Positions 6,481-12,899 of a stretch of DNA of 13,200 bases are shown here, one piece after another. The translations under genes were made by a program, and so were the position numbers. Every line of letters begins with the position of its first letter. Position 1 is the stretch's first letter. The notes under the pieces are model-generated. The model searched no databases and was not told where the DNA came from. It saw only the letters and a program-made list of their open reading frames with translations. The stretch comes from an uncultured Bacteroidia bacterium (GTDB taxonomy: Bacteria; Bacteroidota; Bacteroidia; Bacteroidales; Prolixibacteraceae), in NCBI GenBank assembly GCA_903859795.1, contig CAIOOC010000550.1, positions 1 to 13,200 of the forward strand, given 5' to 3'.

Positions 6481-6571
6481 TGATATAAAATGATAAAGTA
6501 TGATATGAATAATCAACTGAAATTGCTTAAAAAATAAGTAAACCATATCAGCATTTATATCTTTTATATCA
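6481..6571. promoter_or_regulatory. iteron array, unit 1 (three forward, three inverted)
   Basis: Forward copies are TGATATAAAA, TGATAAAGTA and TGATATGAAT, exactly abutting at 6481-6510 with a 10-bp period. After 32 bases come inverted copies at about 6543-6550, 6554-6562 and 6562-6571; the last is the exact reverse complement of the first forward copy. One-turn phasing puts all sites on the same DNA face, as for cooperative protein binding at an origin or operator. Confidence 0.7.
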
Positions 6572-6728
6572 AATAAGACACTCCTATATGGCTGTATATC
6601 ATTTATCTAATTTTGCCCTATCAAAATAAATTAGTGAGAAATACTAATTATTAAATCAGCGAGAAAACCGCTCCAAAAAATCAAAAGTTCATTGACATTC
6701 TGTATTTATCTGAAGGCTCTTTTCCTAA

Positions 6729-6819
6729 TGATATAAATTGATAAAGATTGATAAAAAAAATCAATTGAAAATGCTTGAAAAAGTATCAAATCTTATCAGT
6801 AATCATATCATTCATATCA
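6729..6819. promoter_or_regulatory. iteron array, unit 2 (three forward, three inverted)
   Basis: Forward copies are TGATATAAAT, TGATAAAGAT and TGATAAAAAA, abutting at 6729-6758. Inverted copies follow around 6793-6819, and ATTCATATCA is the exact reverse complement of the third forward iteron of unit 1. Spacing is identical to unit 1. Confidence 0.7.
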
Positions 6820-6939
6820 AATCACATACTTGTAAATGCCATTAAATCAATTATATAATTTTGTATCGTCAAAGTAAGACAAAGAGAATTTCTCTGAATA
6901 AAATTAGCGAGAAAACCGCTTTAAGAAATCAAAAGTTCA

Positions 6940-6971
6940 TTGACATACTGAATTTTCTGAACGCTTATTTG
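6940..6971 (+). promoter_or_regulatory. weak candidate promoter in unit 2
   Basis: TTGACA (6940-6945) is followed 18 bases later by CTTATTTG (6964-6971), which partly matches the Bacteroidetes TAnnTTTG element. It points toward the methyltransferase gene. Unit 1 keeps the TTGACA (6692-6697) but not the downstream element. Only the first box is well matched. Confidence 0.3.
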
Positions 6972-7044
6972 ATGCATTTAATTATTAAATAAAAACTTTA
7001 AGAAGTTACCAAATATGAAAAGCAAAAATAAAAGCCCTTAAAAA

Positions 7045-7060
7045 TTGTCAATCCTGACAA
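7045..7060. promoter_or_regulatory. TTGTCA-N4-TGACAA palindrome, copy 3
   Basis: TTGTCAATCCTGACAA, identical in all 16 bases to 5775-5790, lies 126 bp before the ParB-methyltransferase ATG. The position would suit an operator in its leader. Confidence 0.5.
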
Positions 7061-7186
7061 AATAAAAGGAAAGGTGAGGATACCGCCGAAATAACAAAAC
7101 CTGAGAGTTCACTCATCCCAAAATCAGCGAGGATACCGCTATAAAAACCACGAAAGTAACATTATGAACAATTAAAACTGATTATT

Positions 7187-8653
7187 ATGATCGTGGATAT
7201 TTCAAAATTAAAAATTAACCCTTTTCATTCACAGATTTATCAAATCAATGACATTGATGATTTGATTGAATCTATCCAGCAATCAGGTCTTCTAGTACCT
7301 ATTGTTGTAAACAAACAGTTTGTTATTATCAGTGGCTTCAGAAGATACCTGGCTTTGAAAAAACTTGAATACACTGAGGTACAAGTCGAGATCAAAGATT
7401 GTGATGAAAACGACGAACTTTTGCTTTTAATTTCTTACAACAAACAACGTGAGAAAACCAACCGTGAAATACTCAATGAAGCGAAGTACCTCAAAGAAAT
7501 ATGGGGTCAAAAAAGAGGTCGCAAGTCCGATGATGAAAAACTGGAAAACTCAGAACCAGTTGATACGAGAAAAAAAATCTCTGGTATTATGGGTATTTCA
7601 GCAGGGAACCTTTCAAAACTTGAATATATTGAAAAACAAAAACCTGAATTGATTGAATCAATTGATAAAGGGACTATTTCAATAAATCAGGCTCATACTG
7701 CTCTGAAAAAATATGAAGAGGAAAAAAGGGTGATTAATATTAACACTGTCCTTCCGACTACAATTACTCGTAGTAACTATTCAATTTACAACAAAAGTTC
7801 CGATGATCTTTCTGACCTACCCGACAATTATATTCAGACAATCTTTACTTCACCTCCGTACTGGAATAAAAGAACTTTTTCTGATGTTGAGGATGAATTA
7901 GGCAGTGAAAAAACTAGTGAGGAGTTTGTCCAGAGAATGGCAAACCATTTACACGCTTCCCACCGTATATTAAAGAAAGAGGGAAGTTTTTTTCTCAATC
8001 TTGGCGATACATATTACAATAAGTGTCTGCAGTCTATTCCTCACCGCATTGTTATTGAACTTGTTAAGAAGGGTTGGATTTTGAGGAATACAATTATCTG
8101 GAAAAAGAGGAATACTTTACCCTCAACGGTTAAAGATAACCTTACACCGACATACGAATTCATTTTTCACCTCGTTAAAGATCGTTCTTACTTTTACGAA
8201 CCAATTCTGATACCTAATCTTACCACCCCTAAGACCGTTAATATTATTAGTCAGAAATGCAGGAAAAGTAAATTATCTGCTTATGGTTCAGTTTGTATCG
8301 GTGGGTTGAAAGATGGAAAGAAACTTGAAGACTACTGGACTGAAGATACCGTTATGACTGCTGGTGCGAATCAGTCAATTGCGAAAAAGTATGGAGGAGC
8401 AGATCACCCAGCTCCGTTTCCTTTTGAAATTGTCACGCTTCCGATACTTCAAACATCGAAACCAGGCGATGTTGTGATGGATATTTTCTCTGGAACCGCA
8501 ACAGTCGGTGAAGTAGCAATCTTGCTTGGCAGGAAATATGTAGGCTACGAGTTCAATCCAAACCATAATGAAATTCAGACAAAAAGGCTGGATGATGCGA
8601 TAAAAGTTTATAACGAAACTCTTATGTCAAATGAGTTGAGGCTTGCAGCTTAA
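7187..8653 (+). CDS. ParB-like nuclease domain fused to an N4/N6 DNA methyltransferase
   Basis: A 488-aa two-part protein. Residues 1-75 are a ParB/sulfiredoxin-type N-terminal domain (INPFHSQIY, LIESIQQSGLLVPIVV, and SGFRRYLAL at 49-57, the equivalent of the ParB GxRR box). A helical section about 85-180 with SGIMGISAGNLSKLEYI looks like the ParB-type HTH. Residues 195-470 are a beta-class S-adenosylmethionine methyltransferase. TSPPYW (221-226, motif IV) comes before DIFSGTATVG (432-441, motif I) and YVGYEFNP (451-458). The TSPPY form is frequent in N4-cytosine enzymes, but N6-adenine cannot be excluded. No restriction endonuclease lies beside it, so it is probably an orphan methyltransferase that protects or marks the element. 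The ParB part may guide it to sites or keep it on DNA. It is transcribed away from the iteron region and ends in a hairpin. Confidence 0.92.
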   Translation: MIVDISKLKINPFHSQIYQINDIDDLIESIQQSGLLVPIVVNKQFVIISGFRRYLALKKLEYTEVQVEIKDCDENDELLLLISYNKQREKTNREILNEAKYLKEIWGQKRGRKSDDEKLENSEPVDTRKKISGIMGISAGNLSKLEYIEKQKPELIESIDKGTISINQAHTALKKYEEEKRVININTVLPTTITRSNYSIYNKSSDDLSDLPDNYIQTIFTSPPYWNKRTFSDVEDELGSEKTSEEFVQRMANHLHASHRILKKEGSFFLNLGDTYYNKCLQSIPHRIVIELVKKGWILRNTIIWKKRNTLPSTVKDNLTPTYEFIFHLVKDRSYFYEPILIPNLTTPKTVNIISQKCRKSKLSAYGSVCIGGLKDGKKLEDYWTEDTVMTAGANQSIAKKYGGADHPAPFPFEIVTLPILQTSKPGDVVMDIFSGTATVGEVAILLGRKYVGYEFNPNHNEIQTKRLDDAIKVYNETLMSNELRLAA

Positions 8654-8660
8654 AATGAAA

Positions 8661-8693
8661 ATAGGGAGTCGATATTTTTTTTCGGCTCCCTAT
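8661..8693. terminator. hairpin between convergent genes
   Basis: ATAGGGAGTCG (8661-8671) pairs with CGGCTCCCTAT (8683-8693) with one G-T pair, around an AT-rich 11-base loop. It stands 7 bp after the methyltransferase stop and 41 bp beyond the stop of the facing secreted-protein gene, so it can serve both. On the minus strand the exit side reads TTTTCATTTT. Confidence 0.7.
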
Positions 8694-8734
8694 CAATTAT
8701 ATTAGTTCAATTGATAAAGCACAGGTCCAACTTC

Positions 8735-9589
8735 TTAATCACATCCAACAGGGTTTATTGTACCAGTAAAAATCAAATTTTTATTTTGCAGCAGTTTGAC
8801 GGTATATTCATTGCCAGGTTCTGGAATTATCTTAGTATGGGATATTACTAATTTATTGACTATTGTTAAATTTGGTTCATTGAGAATTATATTGTCACCT
8901 TCGTTTATCAATAACGATATATTTTGAGCATTACCTTCAATTTGTAACTTTGCCTCATCACTTCCATAACAGGGTCCTGATTTCTTAACTTTTGGAAAAC
9001 CTTTATCCTCCCACCATGTTTCAGCTTTAGAGTTCTCTTTTGAGCTTTTAAAAAATATTCTCACTTTGATATCATTGGTAGTCTGATTTAGTTGATTGGT
9101 TTGGTTTTTCTGAGGCTCGTTAACATGAGCAGAAATAGGCACTACTTTATCCCTTTTAAATAATAGTTGACCTCCTTTAACCTCAGGATTACACTGCCCT
9201 TCATCCGTGTAAAGTGTTTTATCTTTGTAAAACAATGTAAGAATCGGTTTACCTTTGTCTATCCAGTCTTCATATCCAAATCCACCATCTAAAGTTTTTA
9301 AAAAGTATATTTCATATTTAGTTTCATTCAAACGTCCTCTACAAGAAACTTTGAAATCTGTTTGTATTCCATCTCCGACATACAAACAAGAATTGTCAGA
9401 TTTTATCGTCAAAGTATAAATAATTGGTCCTGGAACTTCATAACTATATGTTCCTGCCCAACTTTGATTTTGCTGCAGTCCAGAGGAAATTTTCGGCACT
9501 ACCTGTCCAATGATGGACGAGTATGAAAACAACAGACTAATTAGTAAGGCTGCTGTTAGGAGTCCGAAATTTGAAAATAATTTTCTCAT
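8735..9589 (-). CDS. secreted two-domain protein, unknown function
   Basis: A 284-aa protein with a clear signal peptide: basic MRK, a hydrophobic core from about residue 9 to 27, and a likely cleavage near IIG-QV around 29. No lipobox cysteine follows, so a soluble periplasmic or secreted product is expected. Domain 1 (about 43-146, from WAGTYSYEVPG through YTLTIKSDNSCLYVGDGIQTDF to GGQLLFKRD) looks like a small beta-barrel with Cys68, Cys83 and Cys133. It recalls the DUF5991 type of Bacteroidetes domain, but I assign that only tentatively. An Asn/Gln-rich linker (159-171) leads to a second beta-rich domain (174-284) with Cys207 and Cys283, a possible disulfide. It is last in the minus-strand series, 88 bp after the four-helix membrane gene, so it may share that transcript. 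Confidence 0.75.
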   Translation of the reverse strand: MRKLFSNFGLLTAALLISLLFSYSSIIGQVVPKISSGLQQNQSWAGTYSYEVPGPIIYTLTIKSDNSCLYVGDGIQTDFKVSCRGRLNETKYEIYFLKTLDGGFGYEDWIDKGKPILTLFYKDKTLYTDEGQCNPEVKGGQLLFKRDKVVPISAHVNEPQKNQTNQLNQTTNDIKVRIFFKSSKENSKAETWWEDKGFPKVKKSGPCYGSDEAKLQIEGNAQNISLLINEGDNIILNEPNLTIVNKLVISHTKIIPEPGNEYTVKLLQNKNLIFTGTINPVGCD

Positions 9590-9677
9590 ATTGAATTTTT
9601 TAATGGTTAAATAAATTAAAAAATGCGAATGTTTATGTATGATAGAAAGGTTGTTTCGTACAAATCGTCATAGATAT

Positions 9678-10022
9678 TTATAACTTTGCTTTATTTATTG
9701 AGTAAGCAATTAGCACAAAAATAAGTAGTAAAATTCCATTAGTAATTATATAAATCGGAACTAAAAAACTTACAAAAGTAAAAACTAGGTTGCTAATCAA
9801 TGCAATTAGAAAGAAAATACCAGACACTACTTTTACATTGGTTGTTGTTCTTCGAAGTTCAAAATTGACTCCAATTGTAATAACTAATGTTACAGCAAGA
9901 AATACAAAACAACCTGCACTTAAGAGTAATTTATTTTCACTGCCGTGAAAACTATACAAGCCATAAGCGATAAGTAAACTTACCGCTATGGCTATAATTG
10001 TTTGTAGTAAATTCACCTTCAT
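9678..10022 (-). CDS. small four-helix membrane protein
   Basis: A 114-aa protein that is almost entirely membrane-spanning. Predicted helices are at about 5-23, 33-52, 65-84 and 87-108, joined by short loops (YSFHGSENK, the basic NFELRRTTTNVK, and a very short one). The N-terminus has one lysine and the C-terminus is basic (SINKAKL). No catalytic motif is visible and I do not recognise a named family. Its start is 4 bp after the stop of the upstream GYF_2 gene, so they are almost certainly translated from one mRNA. In that setting it may be a membrane anchor or sensor for the SPFH protein. Confidence 0.8.
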   Translation of the reverse strand: MKVNLLQTIIAIAVSLLIAYGLYSFHGSENKLLLSAGCFVFLAVTLVITIGVNFELRRTTTNVKVVSGIFFLIALISNLVFTFVSFLVPIYIITNGILLLIFVLIAYSINKAKL

Positions 10023-10026
10023 ATTT

Positions 10027-10380
10027 TTATAGATTTTGTTGAAATGGCGGTGGAGCTAATGCTACCAACCTTAAAATTTCTGGCAATTTTTCAGCAATTT
10101 CCCATTTTGGCAAACCTGGTTTCCAAATGTAAGTTTCCTTATCAATTTTTTTTTCTCCAATTAGACGTGATAACTCCTGTTCCGAAAATGGACCAGCCTG
10201 ATTACCTTCTATCATTGCATAATAAAATTGTGGAGCAGTTGTTTGCATCGGATTCATAGACCCAGGAACATGCATATTTGTCATTGCACTATTCATGGTT
10301 TTCACCATTTGTTGAGCAACAGCCAAACCCATTCCGAATTCTACTAATCTGTTTATTGAAAAAAAACTATCGTCATTCAT
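10027..10380 (-). CDS. GYF_2 (DUF4339) domain protein
   Basis: A 117-aa protein. Residues about 52-105 form a GYF_2 domain: QFYYAMIEGNQAGPFSEQEL, then TYIWKPGLPKWEIAEKLP with Trp86 and Trp93. GYF-type domains generally bind proline-rich peptides. The N-terminal 50 residues (LVEFGMGLAVAQQMVKTMN followed by MHVPGSMNPMQ) resemble the Gly/Met-rich linker region of the neighbouring SPFH protein. The C-terminus carries a short APPPF. The gene starts 18 bp after the SPFH stop. The two GYF_2 domains are clearly related, which suggests duplication within the operon and possible mixed complexes. Confidence 0.88.
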   Translation of the reverse strand: MNDDSFFSINRLVEFGMGLAVAQQMVKTMNSAMTNMHVPGSMNPMQTTAPQFYYAMIEGNQAGPFSEQELSRLIGEKKIDKETYIWKPGLPKWEIAEKLPEILRLVALAPPPFQQNL

Positions 10381-10398
10381 AACATAAAAATTTAAGGG

Positions 10399-11742
10399 TT
10401 AAACAACTGGTGGTGGTGGTGGTGGTGGAACTGCTCCAAATAAATTTCCAAGTTCTTGAACATTCCCTGCTATTTCCCAACCAGCCATACCTTGTTTCCA
10501 AACATGAGTATTTTTTGTAAGTTGACCATTTTGAACCATTTGTTGTAATTGTTGCCAATTAAAAGGGCCTGCTGTCTGTCCGTTTACTGAAACACTGTAT
10601 TGAATTTGTGGTGGTGGTGGCGGTGTGTTTTGTTGTTGGTTCATATTCTGCCCCATTTGGTTCATCATACCTGCCATTTGATTTCCCATTGCTCCGCCCA
10701 TCATCATTCCTGTCATCATTCCAGCAGGGTTCATTCCTCCACCGCCTCCGCCCATGTCCATATTACCCATGTTGCCTAAACTTTCTGCCCCTGTTTTAAG
10801 AACTTCGGTCTGTTGATTGAGTGCATGAGCACCAATAAAGTTGGTTTCGGTTTGAAGTTTCTGAGCTCTCTGTGCTTCTTCTCTTTGGATACGCAAAGTT
10901 TCTTCCATGTTTTGAGCGTTTATTCCTTGCATATCTTCCAAATTCTTAATATTAACATCTGTTTGAGCAACAGTTGTTTTTGTTGTCTGCTCCGCTGTAA
11001 CTTTTCTTAATTCTGCGTAACCCTCACTTTCTTTGTCAACCTCGATTGTAGCTAAATCAAAACCTTTCATGTTAACTCCAAAATCATTTTCAAGTCTTGG
11101 TTTTAGATAGGAAGCAATTATCTCGTTTATTTCTAATAATTTCCTTTCCATCTGTAAAACAGGCATCCCTTTGTCAGCAGGAATATTTGTGATTACCCCT
11201 TTTACATATTTCGTAACTGCATCTTTAATTTGTTTATTAAAATCTTCCAACTCAAAATTTATCAAGCGGTTGAGTTTAATAAAAGCTTTGTAGTCTGTAA
11301 GGTTAAATGTAATAGTACCTCTTGCCGCCATTGGTACAGCAAAATCTAAAAATCTTGGGTCGAATACATCAAAATAAGGTATGCCAAATCTTACTTGTAC
11401 GTTTCCTGAAAGATTAATAAAATAGATTTCAGCCTGAAATGGTGAAGCACCGCCAAAAGCAGCACCTACAATACTTGATAAAACTGGAAAGTTTGCAGTT
11501 TTTATTGTTTGGTCATAAGGACCAACAATAAAATCTTGCATTGAACCATCTTTTTGTTGGTACACAAAAACGGCTAATTCTCCGTCCTTAACACGCAAAC
11601 TACTTCCGTAGCGTATTGCATTTTCTCTTTTGGTTGAATTGGCTTCGCCCGAAGGTCGCCATTTCCAAACAAGATATTCTTGTTCGTCACAGCGGATTAC
11701 GTCCATTAATCCGCCTTCTGATTTGTTTCCAAATAATCCCAT
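10399..11742 (-). CDS. SPFH-domain protein with C-terminal GYF_2 domain and proline tail
   Basis: A 447-aa protein of the YdjI-like SPFH group (bacterial flotillin/prohibitin relatives sometimes named virion core protein-like). Residues about 12-240 are the SPFH region, with DEQEYLVWKWRP, LRVKDGELAVFVY, PMAARGTITFNLTD and GFDLATIEVD. A coiled-coil follows (about 245-320). Then come a Gly/Met-rich linker (326-368), a PPPPP run (374-378), a GYF_2 domain (about 380-430; YSVSVNGQTAGPFNWQQLQ, VWKQGMAGWEIAG), and a terminal run of seven prolines (439-445). SPFH proteins form oligomers on membranes. In Bacillus the YdjI relative helps place a partner membrane protein during envelope stress. The proline tail is a plausible ligand for its own or the neighbouring GYF_2 domain. 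It is second in the visible operon; the interrupted upstream gene, when restored, stops 6 bp before this ATG. Confidence 0.9.
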   Translation of the reverse strand: MGLFGNKSEGGLMDVIRCDEQEYLVWKWRPSGEANSTKRENAIRYGSSLRVKDGELAVFVYQQKDGSMQDFIVGPYDQTIKTANFPVLSSIVGAAFGGASPFQAEIYFINLSGNVQVRFGIPYFDVFDPRFLDFAVPMAARGTITFNLTDYKAFIKLNRLINFELEDFNKQIKDAVTKYVKGVITNIPADKGMPVLQMERKLLEINEIIASYLKPRLENDFGVNMKGFDLATIEVDKESEGYAELRKVTAEQTTKTTVAQTDVNIKNLEDMQGINAQNMEETLRIQREEAQRAQKLQTETNFIGAHALNQQTEVLKTGAESLGNMGNMDMGGGGGGMNPAGMMTGMMMGGAMGNQMAGMMNQMGQNMNQQQNTPPPPPQIQYSVSVNGQTAGPFNWQQLQQMVQNGQLTKNTHVWKQGMAGWEIAGNVQELGNLFGAVPPPPPPPVV

Positions 11743-11903
11743 ATTTTTTTAATTTTTATGATTTTTAATAAAATTATGTTTGTAAATGCATCGTGCAATG
11801 CAACAACTTTCTTTAATCATTTTTTCGGCAATTCCTTTCTCAAATGCGGAACTGTATTTGACAAAATACCAACTCCTACAGAAAATAGAGAAAAATATTA
11901 CGC

Positions 11904-11924
11904 TTAATCGCTATTATACCAGTA
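11904..11924. repeat. left terminal inverted repeat of the IS1595-type element
   Basis: TTAATCGCTATTATACCAGT plus A is the exact reverse complement of 12879-12899. It contains the transposase stop codon. Confidence 0.9.
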
Positions 11925-12824
11925 AGGAAAAACACTTGCCACGAGTAATCTTTCAAATACAGAATTAAAGTACCTTCTGTTTACCTTATAAACAAATTCA
12001 TTAAGATACCGTTGCAAGTTTTCGCCCTTTATCTTGTGATAAACACCTAAGAAATTTCTTTTCGCATTACTTATAGCAATATGGACCCACTTTAAGGTTT
12101 CTTTTGTCACTTCCGGGGTTGATTTTTCCATAACGTGCACTTCGATATACTTTTCGATATCAACATAGCTTGCACTTCTGTCAGTGAAAACTATACTTTT
12201 CTCGTTAATGGACCCTTTTACAACATTGTTTATTGCCTCTGCTGACTGATCCTCTAAAACACGCATCTTAAAAAAGCGACAGGATTTGCTTTTCTGTCCG
12301 GTATCCAGGTTTTCAAGAGGAACTGATTCAGCCATTACGGCTACATTTAACTGCCTTTGACTTCCTTTCCCTCGTTTGAGATTGGATCGGACTTTTTCGC
12401 TAACTTCTGTCTCAAAATAGCCTTCGTCAAATTCAATCATATCGTTTAACTGGTACATATTATCTCGTTTGCCCATAAGATCTCTGATGCGGTGCATCAC
12501 AGATAAAACAGTATTATATCTTGAATGTTCCATCTGCCGTTTTATCTCACATGCAGACATACCCTTTTTGGTTGAAGTCATAAATAGCATGATCAAGAAC
12601 CATTTACGAACCGAAAGGTTGGAGTTTTCCATCACTGTTCCACTTTTTAGAGTAGTTCTAAAGGAACAAGAGGAGCACTGGAACTGCCATTTAGAGGCAA
12701 GCCAGTAGTGCTTCTTACTTCCACAATGTTTACAGATAACTCCTTCTTTCATCCTTAAATCTCTGAGGTATTCTTTACACGCTTTTTCATCTTTAAATTT
12801 CTCGAAAAAATCCAGTATATTCAT
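11904..12824 (-). CDS. IS1595-family transposase (ISXO2-like DDE-fold)
   Basis: A 306-aa protein, full length for the family. An N-terminal zinc ribbon has C31 and C34 (CKHCGS) and C50 and C53 (CSSC). An HTH-like region follows (SVRKWFLIMLFMTSTKKGMSA to VLSVMHRIRDL). The catalytic core has D133 in IEFDEGYFE, D215 in VFTDRSASY, and a third position where SNAKR supplies N253 and K255 in place of glutamate. This matches the DDN/K variants known in this family. The signature GVYHKIKGENLQRYLNEFVYKVNRR (260-284) is typical. The stop codon lies within the left inverted repeat, so the last residues (YWYNSD) are encoded by that repeat. It catalyses cut-and-paste or copy movement of this 1-kb element. 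Confidence 0.95.
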   Translation of the reverse strand: MNILDFFEKFKDEKACKEYLRDLRMKEGVICKHCGSKKHYWLASKWQFQCSSCSFRTTLKSGTVMENSNLSVRKWFLIMLFMTSTKKGMSACEIKRQMEHSRYNTVLSVMHRIRDLMGKRDNMYQLNDMIEFDEGYFETEVSEKVRSNLKRGKGSQRQLNVAVMAESVPLENLDTGQKSKSCRFFKMRVLEDQSAEAINNVVKGSINEKSIVFTDRSASYVDIEKYIEVHVMEKSTPEVTKETLKWVHIAISNAKRNFLGVYHKIKGENLQRYLNEFVYKVNRRYFNSVFERLLVASVFPYWYNSD

Positions 12825-12878
12825 GGCATCAAATTATTATGATGCAAAACTAATTCGTGGCTATGCCAAAATCTGTCA

Positions 12879-12899
12879 TACTGGTATAATAGCGATTAA
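12879..12899. repeat. right terminal inverted repeat of the IS1595-type element
   Basis: Exact 21-bp partner of 11904-11924, 55 bp upstream of the transposase ATG on the minus strand. Confidence 0.9.

Larger units (their letters stand above)
6481..6976 (+). repeat. two tandem 248-bp units in the divergent regulatory region
   Basis: Unit 1 is 6481-6728 and unit 2 is 6729-6976. Every landmark is displaced by exactly 248 bases: the forward iterons (6481 and 6729), the three inverted iterons (C of TATC at 6549, 6561, 6570 and at 6797, 6809, 6818), the hairpin motif (6658 and 6906), and CAAAAGTTCATTGACAT (6682 and 6930). Between landmarks the copies have diverged, so the duplication is old but the spacing has been kept. 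The region separates the leftward HTH gene from the rightward ParB-methyltransferase gene and contains no gene. Confidence 0.85.
6658..7140. promoter_or_regulatory. four copies of a 15-bp hairpin motif AGCGAGRAWACCGCT
   Basis: Copies lie at 6658-6672, 6906-6920, 7073-7087 and 7126-7140. Three keep the AGCG/CGCT arms. The copy at 7073 reads GGTGAGGATACCGCC, where the outer A-T pair has become G-C and an inner pair becomes G-T, so pairing is retained. The loop is AGAAAAC or AGGATAC. The sites run toward the ParB-methyltransferase start, the last ending 46 bp before it. They may bind a regulator or fold in the leader RNA. Confidence 0.6.

Noticed and set aside
6481..7140. CRISPR array
   Set aside because: Repeats are 10 bp or 248 bp with no regular repeat-spacer alternation, and no Cas gene is present.
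7187..8734. Restriction-modification operon
   Set aside because: Only a methyltransferase is present; the neighbours are a terminator and a secreted protein, with no endonuclease motif seen.
11786..11968. Plus-strand 60-codon frame across the left IS end
   Set aside because: It reads through the inverted repeat and lies opposite both the transposase end and the rebuilt membrane-protein frame. Its NRYYTS motif merely reflects the inverted repeat.
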